Below, piece by piece: positions 45,104 through 55,123 of a DNA stretch of 64,000 nt (the stretch's first letter is position 1; each line of letters opens with the position of its first letter). The DNA comes from Saccharothrix ecbatanensis (GTDB taxonomy: Bacteria > Actinomycetota > Actinomycetes > Mycobacteriales > Pseudonocardiaceae), in NCBI RefSeq assembly GCF_014205015.1, contig NZ_JACHMO010000001.1, positions 1,736,001 through 1,800,000 on the forward strand, written 5' to 3'. Under the pieces are notes generated by a model. That model was not told the DNA's origin. It ran no database searches and saw only the letters and a program-made list of their open reading frames with translations. Both the position numbers and the translations under genes were made by a program.

Positions 45104-48100
45104 TTACCAGGTGGTTCGGCCTGCCCCGAACGGGTAGAGCGGGGTCCCGTAGGTGCTGGGCACGGGTTGGCCCGCGTCGATCCGGGCGCGGATGTCGGCA
45201 CGTTCGGCGGCGGTCGCGCCGAGGTCGTAGGGGAGGTCCCACTGCTCGACGGCATCGGCCGGTGTGTCGGTGCCGCCGGGACGCAGGACGTCGGACAGGG
45301 CGCGGGGCAGTTGCCAGGGCAGCTTGCCGGTCGGCGTGTAGTCCCCGAACAGCAACGAAGCCAAAGCAGGCCCCATCTCCTCGCCGCCGCGGTACGTCAC
45401 GACGATCGCGCTCGCCAAGTCGTGCCACTCGGTGATGACGTACGGGCGGGGCAGGACCAGGGCGACCACGACCGGGATGCCCTGCCGGTGGAAGTCCTGG
45501 ATCAGGGCGAGTTGGTCCGGCGGCAGGTACGGCCGTTCGTTCGGCCAACTCGTCGCGTGGGTGTAGGACGGCTCACCGACGGCGACGATCGCCAGCTTCG
45601 GTGACGGCCCGGTGTCCTTGTGGACGTTCACCCCGGCCTGCGCGGCACGTCCGCGGATCGCTTCGAGCATGGTCTGCGAGCCGTATTCCTGGTGGAAGTA
45701 GCTGGTCCAGATGCAGCACGCCGCCGTGTCGTCGGCACGCGGACCGGCCACCACGATGTTGTCACCGCGGTTGAGCCGCACCGGCAGCACACCACCCGTG
45801 TTCTTCAACAACGTCATCGCCTCACGCGACGCCTGGTTGGCCAAGCCCGCGTACTCGGGCTTGTGGAACCGGTACGGCCCGTTGACCGGGTCGCCGTACG
45901 GGTTCTCGAAGATCCCGAGCTTGAACTTCAGCCGCAGCACGCGGCGCACCGCGTCGTCGATCCGCGCCGCCGGCACCGCCGAGGTGAATCCCCCCATGGT
46001 GAACCCGGCCGCTCCGGGATCCGCGCCACCCATCACGTCGGAGCCGGCGTTCGCCGCGCCGACCCACGAGCCGGACGGCAGCCAGTCGGTCGTGATCAGG
46101 CCGGTGTACCCGAGGTTCTGCCGCAGGTACGCGAGGATCTTCGCGCTGTCCCCGGCGCCCGGACCGCCGGGATCGAGCAGGGAACTGCCCGCGTAGCCCG
46201 GCATGATGTTGACCGCGCCGGCCTCCATCGCGGCCCGGAACGGCGCCGTGTGGTACTTGATCGTCACCGCGTCGTACACGATCAACGCCTCACCGCCCGC
46301 GCCCTCACCCGGCCAGTGCTTCACGGTCGCCAGCACGGACGCCGGGTTCAGCTCCGGCCCGCCCTGGAGGCCCGCCACCAACGCCCGCACCTGTGCCGAC
46401 GCGACCTCCGAGCTCTCGCCGTTGCCCTCCTGGATGCGCGGGTACAGCACCTTCGTGCCGACCTCGGCCAACGGTCCCAGCACCCCGCGCGCGCCGACCT
46501 CCAACTGCTCACGCCGCTGCATGTCGCCGAGCTTGTAGTCCAACGGGTAGTTCTTCGCCGCCGCCAAGGCGCTCTGCAACGGATAAGTGGTCTTGTACCC
46601 GGCGATGGTGTCGCCGGCCGTCACGAACGGGATGCCGAGCCGCGTCCCGGTCGACCCGAGCAGCGCGTTGTGCAGGTCCTGCGCTTCCGCCGGCCCGAAG
46701 TGCCACCCCGACCGGGGGAACACCTGGGCGTTGTAAAACATCTGGTACGCCTTCTCCTCGAGCGTCATCCGCCCGAGCACGTCGTTCACCCGCGTCTCCA
46801 CGGGCTGTCGCCAGTCCTCGTACGGCTCGATCGTGCCGTTCCTGTTCAGGTCACGGCTGCCGTTCACCACCCGCACACCGTCGTCCACGGTCGTCAACGT
46901 CGGCAGGTACAGGCTGAACGTGCGGATGTTCGACGCGGTGGTCGTGCCGGAGCCGTCCACCGCCACCACGAACCAGCGATACGTCCACCGGTCCGCGATG
47001 TCCCACGACGGGGTGTAGCTCGTGCCGGTGGGCTCGGCGACCTTGGTGTACAGGTCGATCAGGTTGCCCGACGCGGCGAAGTCGTAGTCGGTGCGGCTGA
47101 TGTTGAGCCAGACCTGGTAGCGCGCCGCGCCCGGCACGGCGGCCCACGAGAACGCCGGACGACGGGTGCCGGTGATCATCGCGTTGTCGGCCGGCGCGGT
47201 CAGGGCGAACCGGCCCGTCACCGCCGGCGCCTTGGTCGGCGGCGACAGCAGCGGCGGCGTGCTCGCGGAGGTGTCGACGGCGCCGAAGACCTGGAACTCC
47301 CAGAGCGAGACGCCGTAGCCCGTGGCGCGTGTGGTGGCGAACAACCGCAGGTAGCGGCCCGTGCCGCCGACGGTGAGGCGTTCCGTGCCACCGGCGCTGG
47401 TGGTGGTCGAGTAGACCTGGGTCCAGGTCACCGCGTCGTTGGACAACTCGATCCGGTAGCCCTTGGCGTACGCGCCTTCCCAGGTGAGCTCGACCCGGTT
47501 CACGGTGGCGACGCCGCCGAAGTCCACGCGCAGCCACTGGTTGTCGGCGAACTGGCTGGACCAGCGGGTGTTCGCGCGACCGTCGAGCGCCGCTGCGGGC
47601 GCGTTGCCGCCTTCCCACGTGGAGGCCGTGACCTGCTTGTACTGGGAGATGGGCGTGCCGGTGCTGACGCCGGTCGTGCCGTAGACCTGGAACTCCCACA
47701 GCGAGTAGCCGTAACCGGTGGCGCGGGCCGTGCCGAGCATCCGCACGTGCCGGCCGGCGCCCGTGACGGGGATGTCCTGCACGCCGCCGGCGCCGTTGGC
47801 AGTGGTGTGGACGGTGGTCCACGTGGTGCCGTCGGCGGAGGTCTGGAGCTGGAACGCGGTCGCGTACGCGGCCTCCCACCTCAGCACCACGCGGTCCAGC
47901 GTCGCGGTGGCGCCCAGGTCGACGCTCACCCACTGCGGGTCGGTGAACGCGCTGGACCAGCGGGTGTCGGTGTTGCCGTCGGTGGCGGCGGAAGCCGGGG
48001 TGCCGCCGTTCTCGACGGAGGACGCGGTGGTCGCCTTGCCCTGGGACAACAGGACTCCGGCCGCCCGCGCCTCGGAGGAGATCGCGGCGACCTGCCCCGC

Positions 48101-48169
48101 GATCAGGGCGGCGAGGATGACGAGCAGGGGCAGGACCCGGCGGCGTTGCCGGGCGAGCGCTTCGGGCAT
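45104..48169 (-). CDS. Secreted GH3 glycosidase with two F5/8C modules
   Basis: Exported protein of 1021 aa. After a signal/anchor segment (about 10-36) come two discoidin (CBM32-like) modules (about 40-165 and 175-300) ending in YGYSLWEFQVYG and YGVSLWEFQVFG. An Fn3-like domain (about 315-425) and a two-domain GH3 enzyme (about 440-1021) follow, with AKNYPLDY, TVKHWPGEG (Lys-His) and ITTDWLPS (nucleophile Asp695). GH3 enzymes are mostly beta-glucosidases or xylosidases; substrate not readable here. A perfect palindrome of LacI-operator type lies upstream. Confidence 0.88.
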   Translation of the reverse strand: MPEALARQRRRVLPLLVILAALIAGQVAAISSEARAAGVLLSQGKATTASSVENGGTPASAATDGNTDTRWSSAFTDPQWVSVDLGATATLDRVVLRWEAAYATAFQLQTSADGTTWTTVHTTANGAGGVQDIPVTGAGRHVRMLGTARATGYGYSLWEFQVYGTTGVSTGTPISQYKQVTASTWEGGNAPAAALDGRANTRWSSQFADNQWLRVDFGGVATVNRVELTWEGAYAKGYRIELSNDAVTWTQVYSTTTSAGGTERLTVGGTGRYLRLFATTRATGYGVSLWEFQVFGAVDTSASTPPLLSPPTKAPAVTGRFALTAPADNAMITGTRRPAFSWAAVPGAARYQVWLNISRTDYDFAASGNLIDLYTKVAEPTGTSYTPSWDIADRWTYRWFVVAVDGSGTTTASNIRTFSLYLPTLTTVDDGVRVVNGSRDLNRNGTIEPYEDWRQPVETRVNDVLGRMTLEEKAYQMFYNAQVFPRSGWHFGPAEAQDLHNALLGSTGTRLGIPFVTAGDTIAGYKTTYPLQSALAAAKNYPLDYKLGDMQRREQLEVGARGVLGPLAEVGTKVLYPRIQEGNGESSEVASAQVRALVAGLQGGPELNPASVLATVKHWPGEGAGGEALIVYDAVTIKYHTAPFRAAMEAGAVNIMPGYAGSSLLDPGGPGAGDSAKILAYLRQNLGYTGLITTDWLPSGSWVGAANAGSDVMGGADPGAAGFTMGGFTSAVPAARIDDAVRRVLRLKFKLGIFENPYGDPVNGPYRFHKPEYAGLANQASREAMTLLKNTGGVLPVRLNRGDNIVVAGPRADDTAACCIWTSYFHQEYGSQTMLEAIRGRAAQAGVNVHKDTGPSPKLAIVAVGEPSYTHATSWPNERPYLPPDQLALIQDFHRQGIPVVVALVLPRPYVITEWHDLASAIVVTYRGGEEMGPALASLLFGDYTPTGKLPWQLPRALSDVLRPGGTDTPADAVEQWDLPYDLGATAAERADIRARIDAGQPVPSTYGTPLYPFGAGRTTW

Positions 48170-48233
48170 GACGACTCCAGGCAGGGTTGGACCCGCGACC
48201 GGTGTGCCACCGGCCGCGGATCGTCGGCAATCC

Positions 48234-48249
48234 GGGAGAGCGCTCTCCC
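48234..48249. promoter_or_regulatory. LacI/CebR-type operator upstream of GH3 gene
   Basis: GGGAGAGCGCTCTCCC is a perfect 16-bp palindrome centred on CG, similar in style to the CebR site TGGGAGCGCTCCCA, 65 bases before the GH3 start. Confidence 0.65.
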
Positions 48250-48366
48250 ATAGCGAACTTCACCGGCCGTTCCACCGTCAAGAGCCAGGGGGACCGGTTC
48301 TCGCGGTCCAGGTGACCCGGTTCCGGTCAGGCCCGGGAGCGGCGGGCCGGAAGGAGCGCCGGCGGG

Positions 48367-48398
48367 AACGGGCGCCTGCCCCTGAACGGGCGCCCGTT
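48367..48398 (-). terminator. Terminator after protease gene
   Basis: AACGGGCGCC and GGCGCCCGTT, perfect 10-bp stem with 12-base loop, 20 bases downstream of the protease stop. Confidence 0.6.
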
Positions 48399-48417
48399 GC
48401 TGCCCGGAGATCCGCGG

Positions 48418-51400
48418 TCAGGTCAGCGTGTACGCCCGGATGATCGTCTGCTCGACCGTGTTGCCCTCGCTGTCGGACGCACGGGCCTTCAACGACACCG
48501 CACCAGCGCCGTGCGGGTGGTGCAGCACGACCGCCTGCCGTGATCCCCACCCGGTGACGGTCGCGGGTCGCCAGGTCCCGCCGTCGTCGTAGGACACCTG
48601 CACGGTCAGGTTGCGCAGGGTGGCGGACGAAGCGCCCGCCTGCCGCTGCACGGACACCGGCACCGTGAACAGGCGGCCGGACCTGGCCTGGTTGTGCTCG
48701 TCCAGGTCGGGCGCGAACCGCACCGCCATCAGCGGCAGCGCTGCGGGTTCCGCACCGGGCACGTGACCCGAGCGGAACGTCCACGCGGCGGTGACGTTGG
48801 TGGAGACCGTGGCGACGGTCTGCGCGTGGTCGGCTTCCAGTCGGTAGGTCGCCTCCTCCGGGGGCACCGTGAAGCTGCCGCCGGTGCCGGACGTGCCGAC
48901 CAACTGCCCGTCGCGGAACAGCCTGGTGGGACCGGTGCGCTGGTACGCGATGCCCGAGTGCGTGGCGCCCTGGTCGGTGAACAGCCACAGGTTGTAGTCG
49001 ATCGTGTCACCGGCACGCCTGACGTGCGGCCCACGCGTCTGGAGCACCGGGTCGTCCGCGAAAGCCGGACCGAACACGCCCACGTTCCACCGTTGGACGC
49101 GGTGCTCGCCGGGCCGGAAGGTCACGGGTGCGCCGGAGATCCGGGCCGACGGGAGCCGGAAGGTGTCGGGCGAGGGCGGCGGCGGGGCGCCGTAGAGGTA
49201 GAGGGCAGGGGACCAGGCGAAACCGGGGGAGTAGCGCTCGGTCAGGGTGGCCGGGGTCTTCAGGTCGACCAAGAAGTCCTTGGCCGCCCACTGGTCGGGT
49301 GCGGACGCCGCGATCCGGGTGTGCTCGGTGGCGAGTTCGCTGTCCCTGACCCGGCGCACCAGGTCACCGGGCACCCGACCGTCCTGCGACCACTTGACGT
49401 GGTAGAGGTACGGGCTGCCGGTGAAGCGGCCGGAACCGTCCGGCCGCGCGGCCTCGATCTGCACCGACGAGGTGAACTGCCCGGCCGGTGCGGTGGTGGA
49501 GGACGGTCGGACGTGGATGTGGTCCGGGTCGCCGATGTGGATCTCTCCTGTCGGTCCCCACGCCGCCGTGCGCAGCGCCGACACCTCGCCGGTGGCCGAT
49601 TCGGCGTCCGGCTCGTCCAGTTCGACGCCGATCGGCAGTGCCTCCCGGGCGTCCAGGACCAAGCTCGTGTCGCGGTCGACCACGACGGTCGGCTCGGCGA
49701 TCAGGGAGTTGATCCACGTGCCGTCGAACGATCTGATCATCGCGTGGAGGAAGTGGGTGCCGGCGGGCAACCGCGTCACCACGGTCCCCGACTCGTGGTA
49801 CGGCGTGACCTCGTCCTGCACGGCCAGGTCGACAAAGCGGACGTAGTAGTCGGGCGTCGGGTTCCCGGCCCGATCCACCATGGTCAGCTTCACGTCGTAG
49901 CTCTCGGCCTCGCGGGTGACGGCGATCGGCGTGCGCACGGAGGTCTGCCCGCCGGTCGCCACGACCTGCCCCTCGTAGGCGCCATACGGTGCGGAGACCG
50001 AGGTGTCCACGGTCAGCACGACGTCGACGCTGCCTCCAGACGGGACGGTCGCGGAGGTCCGGTCGAGGGTGAACATCCGGCCCGGGACCGGGGCGCCGTC
50101 CGGACCGCGCACGTCGACCGACAGGTCCAACGTGACCGGCTCCGCGCCGGTGTTGCGGTAGGTGAGCGTGGTCGGGAGGGGCTGGTCGTCGTCGTGCGGC
50201 CATGGGATCACGCCGTGGCCGATGCTCGCAGGGGTGGCGTGGACCTGCTGCGCGACCGCGCGGGCCACGTCGATCCGCCCGGCGCCCTGCTCGTGGACGC
50301 TCGACCCGTCCTTCGGCACGGCACTGCCCATGAGGACGGGCTTCAACTCGTCCGCGTCCCAGGCGGGGTGCCCTCCGACGAGGAGCGCGGCTGCGCCGGC
50401 GACGTGCGGCGTGGCCATCGACGTGCCGGACAGTGCCACGTAGCGCCCGTCGACCGCCGGGAACTGCTCGGCGAGCCGGGAGCCGTCCGCGAGCGGTGCG
50501 ACGATGTCGACGCCGGGCGCGGTGATGTCCGGCTTCACGGCGTCGTCGCCGGTCCGGGGGCCGCGACCGGAGAACGGCGCCAGGGTGTCGTCCCGGTCCA
50601 CCGCGCCGACGGTGAGCGCCGCGTCGGCCGCGCCCGGGCTCTCGACGGACTGCTCGAACGGCCCGCTGTTGCCCGAGGCGACCACGAACAGCGTGCCGGT
50701 CTCCGCGGTGAGCCGGTCGACCGCCTGCGACATGGGGTCGGCGCCGTCACTCGGCATGCCGCTGCCCAGACTCATGTTCACCACGTCGGCGTGCTGCGCG
50801 ACCGCCCACTCCATGCCCGCGATGACCCACGACTCCTGCCCGTAGCCGTCGTCGGAGATCACCTTCGCGTCGAGCAGCTTCGCGTCCGGCGCCACGCCTC
50901 GGTGCCTGCCACCCGAGGCGGCGCCGTTGCCGGTGACGATGCCCGCCACGTGCGTGCCGTGCCCGATCCGGTCACCGGGGCCGCTGCCGGTGAAGTCCTG
51001 CGCGCCCACGACCGCGTCCGCGAGGTCCGGGTGCGCGGCGTCGACGCCGGTGTCCAGCACCGCCACCGTGACGCCGGCGCCGGTCAGCCCGGCCGCCCAC
51101 GCGGCCGGTGTGCCGATCTGCGGCACGCTGCGATCGAGGCTGGGCTGCACCGGGCCGTCGAGCCACACCTTCGTCACGCCCGCCGCGAGTGCCCGTTGGC
51201 CCGTCCCGGTCACCGAATCCCAGAACCGGGCGGTATCCGCCTTGGCCACCTCGACGGCGGTGGCACCCAGACTGGTCAGGTGCACACCGGTCGCCACGCT
51301 CGTCCGCGCGCCCGGAGCGTGCGTCACGACCAGCGGCACGTTCGTCCGGTTCACGTCGTCGTACCCGGCGCCGGCCAGCAGCGACACGTCGAACAGCCTC

Positions 51401-51699
51401 CGGTCGACGCGGCCCGCGGCCACCAGCGGCGCGGCGTCGCTGGGGATGACGTGCACCGCTCCGGGCTTGACGTCGCGCGCGAAGGTGATGTCCGCCCGGC
51501 CCTCACCGGCGATCACCCGCACGACCTGTTCACCGCCCGCGGGTCCGTCGACGAGCACCCGGTCCCCGGTCACCAGAGTCACCCACCGCTGCTCCGCCGC
51601 TCCGACCACCGCCGGTGGAGGCTCGGCGGCGTCGGCCGGCGGTGTGCCGACCACGGCGGCCGCGACCATCGTGACGACCGCGGCGGTCGACCTGCGCAT
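48418..51699 (-). CDS. Large secreted subtilisin-like (S8) serine protease
   Basis: Exported protease of 1093 aa. A signal peptide and a propeptide-like region (about 30-190) precede the S8 catalytic domain with Asp216 (VLDTGVD), His247 (GHGTHVAG) and Ser427 (GTSMATPHVAG), a complete triad. The C-terminal 600 residues are beta-rich and without a recognised enzyme motif. ATG at 51699 gives MRRSTAAVVTM; an upstream TTG in frame is possible. It is divergent from the sigma-factor operon. Confidence 0.9.
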   Translation of the reverse strand: MRRSTAAVVTMVAAAVVGTPPADAAEPPPAVVGAAEQRWVTLVTGDRVLVDGPAGGEQVVRVIAGEGRADITFARDVKPGAVHVIPSDAAPLVAAGRVDRRLFDVSLLAGAGYDDVNRTNVPLVVTHAPGARTSVATGVHLTSLGATAVEVAKADTARFWDSVTGTGQRALAAGVTKVWLDGPVQPSLDRSVPQIGTPAAWAAGLTGAGVTVAVLDTGVDAAHPDLADAVVGAQDFTGSGPGDRIGHGTHVAGIVTGNGAASGGRHRGVAPDAKLLDAKVISDDGYGQESWVIAGMEWAVAQHADVVNMSLGSGMPSDGADPMSQAVDRLTAETGTLFVVASGNSGPFEQSVESPGAADAALTVGAVDRDDTLAPFSGRGPRTGDDAVKPDITAPGVDIVAPLADGSRLAEQFPAVDGRYVALSGTSMATPHVAGAAALLVGGHPAWDADELKPVLMGSAVPKDGSSVHEQGAGRIDVARAVAQQVHATPASIGHGVIPWPHDDDQPLPTTLTYRNTGAEPVTLDLSVDVRGPDGAPVPGRMFTLDRTSATVPSGGSVDVVLTVDTSVSAPYGAYEGQVVATGGQTSVRTPIAVTREAESYDVKLTMVDRAGNPTPDYYVRFVDLAVQDEVTPYHESGTVVTRLPAGTHFLHAMIRSFDGTWINSLIAEPTVVVDRDTSLVLDAREALPIGVELDEPDAESATGEVSALRTAAWGPTGEIHIGDPDHIHVRPSSTTAPAGQFTSSVQIEAARPDGSGRFTGSPYLYHVKWSQDGRVPGDLVRRVRDSELATEHTRIAASAPDQWAAKDFLVDLKTPATLTERYSPGFAWSPALYLYGAPPPPSPDTFRLPSARISGAPVTFRPGEHRVQRWNVGVFGPAFADDPVLQTRGPHVRRAGDTIDYNLWLFTDQGATHSGIAYQRTGPTRLFRDGQLVGTSGTGGSFTVPPEEATYRLEADHAQTVATVSTNVTAAWTFRSGHVPGAEPAALPLMAVRFAPDLDEHNQARSGRLFTVPVSVQRQAGASSATLRNLTVQVSYDDGGTWRPATVTGWGSRQAVVLHHPHGAGAVSLKARASDSEGNTVEQTIIRAYTLT

Positions 51700-51860
51700 C
51701 CCATGTCTCAACGTCGTCCACCTTCGGTGAAGGAGGGGACGCGGACCGCCCGCGTCGCCCGGAAGAAGACGCGACGGGGGCCGCCGTTTGTTGCGTGCAA
51801 CGGAACGACGGCCTCGATGCGTTTGGGGATTGCCCTGTTCGACCTGTCGCAGGAGAGTTC

Positions 51861-52355
51861 GTGACCTTCGAGGAGTTCGTCGCCTTACGGCTCGGCGCGC
51901 TGGTCCGGTACGCCACCGTCGTGACGTGGGACCCGCACCTGGCCGAGGACATCACGCAAGAGGTCCTCGTCCGGGCCCAAGCCCGGTGGTCGAGGATCGG
52001 GGGACTCGACGCGCCCGAGCAGTACGTCAAGCGCATGGTGCTCAACGAGTTCCTGTCGTGGCGGCGGCGCAAGGCGGCGCACGTGGTGCTGTTGCCGAAG
52101 GAGACCCTCGACGGCTTCGCGCCGCACGTCCCCGACCGCACCGACGCCGTCGACGACCGCGACCTCACCCGCCGGCTGATCGCCGGGCTGCCGCCGAAAC
52201 AACGGGCGGCGATCGCGTTGCGGTACTACGAGGACCTGTCCGACGAGCAGATCGCCGACTACCTCGGCTGTCGGACCGGGACCGTCCGCAGTTATCTCTC
52301 ACGAGGGCTGGCCACGCTGCGTGCCGCGCTGCCCGCCCACCGGGTCAGGATCTAG
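51861..52355 (+). CDS. ECF RNA polymerase sigma factor, SigE family
   Basis: Sigma-70-family protein of 164 aa with region 2 (YATVVTWDPHLAEDITQEVL) and region 4 (LPPKQRAAIALRYYEDLSDE, CRTGTVRSYLSRGLATLR). The length and pattern fit the actinobacterial SigE-type ECF group. The GTG start follows AGGAGAG. The next gene encodes a single-pass membrane protein and begins 10 bases after this stop, as in sigma/partner operons. Confidence 0.9.
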   Translation: MTFEEFVALRLGALVRYATVVTWDPHLAEDITQEVLVRAQARWSRIGGLDAPEQYVKRMVLNEFLSWRRRKAAHVVLLPKETLDGFAPHVPDRTDAVDDRDLTRRLIAGLPPKQRAAIALRYYEDLSDEQIADYLGCRTGTVRSYLSRGLATLRAALPAHRVRI

Positions 52356-52365
52356 AGGAGTGCAG

Positions 52366-53499
52366 GTGGACAACGACATCGATGACCTGATCCGGGACGC
52401 CGTGCGGCGCCAGGAAGAGGTCGCTGTCGACCCGGAACGCATCCGGGCGGCGCTGCCCGCGCGTGCCGCACGCAAGGCGCGCGTGCAGCGGACCCGGATG
52501 CTCGTCACCGTGGCGGCGGCGGCCTCCGTCGCGGTGGCCGTGGCCGTGCCGACCGTCGTCCTGCGGGAGTCGGCGGACGTCGGAGTGGCCACGTCACCGA
52601 CCGCGCCGTCATCCGCCGCGCCGTCGACCGGGTCGCCCGGGTCGACCACCGCGGCGCCGTCGCCCGGCGCGGCCACGGCTCCGCTGCGTTACAAGCCGAC
52701 CTGGCTGCCGCCCGGCTTGACCGAGTGGCAGCGCAGCGTCCCGCTCACCTCCGATCACCCCAAAGTGGGCGTGACGCGGACTTGGAAGACCACACCCGCC
52801 GAGGAGATCGCGAACCTCGGCCTGACCGCCTACACCTCGCCGCAGGACAAGGCGCCCCCGGCGCCGCCCATCTTCGTGAACCCGGACGGGACCGCGCAGG
52901 TCGACCCCGGCCGCCCGGTCGAGATCAACGGCAAAACCGGCTACTACGACGGCCGGACGACCATCACGTGGCAGGTCGAACCGGAGACGAAGCTGATGCT
53001 CACCGCGCCGGAACTCGGCTTGTCCGAGGACGACCTGTTCCGCATCGCACGCTCGGTCCAGCCGGACGACACGCGGCTGCACCTGCCGCTGCACACCGAT
53101 CCGCTGCCGGGCGGCGTTTCCACCCTGTTCGCCACCGTGGAGGGCGAGTCGCCGGACTCCTGGGAGGCGAGCCTCTTCGCGGAACGGACGATGGCCGCCT
53201 ACGTCTCCGTCCGGTACGGCACGATCGCCCCCGGGTCGGCAGCCGGAGGCGAGGCGGTGACCGTCCGAGGGGTGGCCGCGCGCTTGACCAAGCCCAGCGG
53301 GGACACGTCCACCCAGCCCGGGTACCGGACCGACTGGGTGCTCACCGCAGATCTCGGCGACGGCCGGTGGCTCACCGTGAACGGCGGCACGGTGCTCGAC
53401 TCGCCGGGTGGCCCGGCGCTGACCCGTGACGACATCCTCCGGATCGCCGAGCAGGTCGAACTCGACCCGAGCGCCGACCTGGGCTGGCTCGGCGACTGA
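52366..53499 (+). CDS. Membrane-anchored partner of the sigma factor, unknown function
   Basis: Protein of 377 aa: a short cytosolic N-terminus (about 1-45), one membrane segment (MLVTVAAAASVAVAVAVP), a Ser/Pro/Gly-rich spacer and an extracytoplasmic domain (about 105-377). The layout suits an anti-sigma or co-regulator, but no zinc-binding anti-sigma motif is visible. GTG at 52366 was preferred to GTG 52360 because GAGGAG is five bases before it. Confidence 0.75.
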   Translation: MDNDIDDLIRDAVRRQEEVAVDPERIRAALPARAARKARVQRTRMLVTVAAAASVAVAVAVPTVVLRESADVGVATSPTAPSSAAPSTGSPGSTTAAPSPGAATAPLRYKPTWLPPGLTEWQRSVPLTSDHPKVGVTRTWKTTPAEEIANLGLTAYTSPQDKAPPAPPIFVNPDGTAQVDPGRPVEINGKTGYYDGRTTITWQVEPETKLMLTAPELGLSEDDLFRIARSVQPDDTRLHLPLHTDPLPGGVSTLFATVEGESPDSWEASLFAERTMAAYVSVRYGTIAPGSAAGGEAVTVRGVAARLTKPSGDTSTQPGYRTDWVLTADLGDGRWLTVNGGTVLDSPGGPALTRDDILRIAEQVELDPSADLGWLGD

Positions 53500-53506
53500 C
53501 CGGATT

Positions 53507-53536
53507 CGTGGACGGGGCCTTTCGGCTCCGTCCACG
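53507..53536 (+). terminator. Strong terminator hairpin
   Basis: CGTGGACGGGGCC-TTTC-GGCTCCGTCCACG, a long stem with one mismatch, 8 bases after the membrane-protein stop. Confidence 0.65.
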
Positions 53537-53593
53537 CGGGTCGCCGGTTCAATGCCTCCGAGGAGCACCCTCCGGCGAGTACCGTCTTTTGCC

Positions 53594-55123
53594 ATGGCGT
53601 CGCTGTTCCTGAGTCATAGCAGTGAGGACCGCTCGGTTGTCGACGACGTCCGGCGGCGGCTGGCTGACGAGGGCTTCGACGCCGTCTTCCTCGACTATGA
53701 CCCGGATCAGGGCATTCCGGCCGGACGGAACTGGGAGGCCGAGCTCTACTCGGCGCTGCGCCGGGCCGACGCTGTTCTTTTCGTGGCAACGGAACCATCG
53801 GTGGACTCGAAGTGGTGCTTCGCCGAGATCGCGCTGGCGCGGTCGACCGGAAAGCCGGTCTTCCCGGTCCGCATGAGCGGAGCGGTAACGCACTCCCTGC
53901 TCAACGACGTGCAATGGGTTGACGTGGCGGCTGAGGGCGACCTCGGCTACGCACGGCTGTGGGCCGCGATGAGGGACCGGGGCGTCGACCCGTCGAGATC
54001 GTTCGACTGGGACTCGAAACGCTCGCCGTATCCCGGTCTGGCGGCATACGGCCCGGCGGACGCGGCGGTGTTCTTCGGCCGGTCCGACCTGGTGGGCGAC
54101 CTCCTCAACCGCGTGGAGGCCAGACGCAGGCAGCAGAGCGGGCCGTTCCTGTCGATCGTCGGACCGTCCGGGAGCGGCAAGTCGTCGGTCGTCCGGGCGG
54201 GACTCGTGCCGCAGCTGCTCCGGCGTGACGACTGGGTCGTGGTCGACCCGTTCAACCCCGGGCCCCGGCCGGTGTCGGCGCTGGCACGGGCACTGGCCGT
54301 CGCCCGGTCGGGATCCCCGAACGACCGCGTCGCGATCGAACGCCGACTGCGTGCGGACCCCGCCGAGGTCGCCGAGCTGATGAAGGACCTGACGGTCGGG
54401 CGCGGCGGCGCCACGGCGGTGCTGCTGGTCGTGGACCAGGCAGAGCAGCTCCTGCGCCCGGAAGACGCGGGTGGGAGCGACCACGCCGAGTTCATGAACA
54501 TCCTGCTGAGCACTCCCCACAAGGATCCGAACGTGCAGGTCGTGTGCACACTCCGATCCGAGTTCCTCGGGTCGATGGCGCGCGACCCGGATCTCGCCGC
54601 ACTGGTGCGGGAGCCGATCGTGGTGGGACCACTCCCGCGTTCGCGGTTCCCGGAGGTGATCGAGGGGCCTGCCCACCGGGCCGGCATCAGGTTCGACCCG
54701 GGCCTCGTCCAGCGCATGGTCGAGGAGACCGGGGCAGGGGAGGCGCTGCCCCTCCTCGGGTACGCGTTGCAGCAGCTCCACCAGCAGCGCCGGCCCGACG
54801 GGCTGATCACCGGTGAAACCTACCTGGCGCTCGGCGGGGTCGAAGGAGCTCTTCGGCAACGCGCTGACGAGGTCCAGGAGGCACTCAGGTCGGCCGGGCA
54901 CGGGGAAGCGATCATCCCCGCGCTGCTCCGGCTCGTCGCCGTCGACGAGCACGACGAACCGCTCGGCCGAGCGGTCGCCGTCGAGACCTTCAGCGAGGCT
55001 CAGCGGCACGTGGTCGACGCGTTCGTGGAGGCGCGGCTGCTGAGCACCGACAGCGCGGGCGGATCGGCCGTCGCACGGGTCGCGCACGAGACGTTGTTCT
55101 GGGGCGTGGCCGCCGATTCGTGA
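53594..55123 (+). CDS. TIR-STAND ATPase, N-terminal part of a frameshifted TIR/STAND/WD40 protein
   Basis: Protein of 509 aa. The TIR domain (about 1-135) opens with LFLSHSSEDRS and has SKWCFAE with Glu78 in the NADase-type position. A linker (SPYPGLAAYGPADAAVFFGR) leads to a STAND ATPase with Walker A GPSGSGKSS (about 191-199) and Walker B LLVVDQAEQL (about 278). The frame ends in AHETLFW followed by unrelated residues and a stop. Removing one G from the GGGG run at 55101-55104 restores FWAWPPIREAITASRQALRT and joins the downstream WD40 frame. Bacterial TIR-STAND proteins often act in phage defence by NAD depletion (family knowledge). Confidence 0.85.
   Translation: MASLFLSHSSEDRSVVDDVRRRLADEGFDAVFLDYDPDQGIPAGRNWEAELYSALRRADAVLFVATEPSVDSKWCFAEIALARSTGKPVFPVRMSGAVTHSLLNDVQWVDVAAEGDLGYARLWAAMRDRGVDPSRSFDWDSKRSPYPGLAAYGPADAAVFFGRSDLVGDLLNRVEARRRQQSGPFLSIVGPSGSGKSSVVRAGLVPQLLRRDDWVVVDPFNPGPRPVSALARALAVARSGSPNDRVAIERRLRADPAEVAELMKDLTVGRGGATAVLLVVDQAEQLLRPEDAGGSDHAEFMNILLSTPHKDPNVQVVCTLRSEFLGSMARDPDLAALVREPIVVGPLPRSRFPEVIEGPAHRAGIRFDPGLVQRMVEETGAGEALPLLGYALQQLHQQRRPDGLITGETYLALGGVEGALRQRADEVQEALRSAGHGEAIIPALLRLVAVDEHDEPLGRAVAVETFSEAQRHVVDAFVEARLLSTDSAGGSAVARVAHETLFWGVAADS

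Noticed and set aside
48694..51864. Plus-strand open frame opposite the subtilisin-like protease
   Set aside because: Antisense shadow; the protease on the minus strand has a complete Asp/His/Ser triad and signal peptide.
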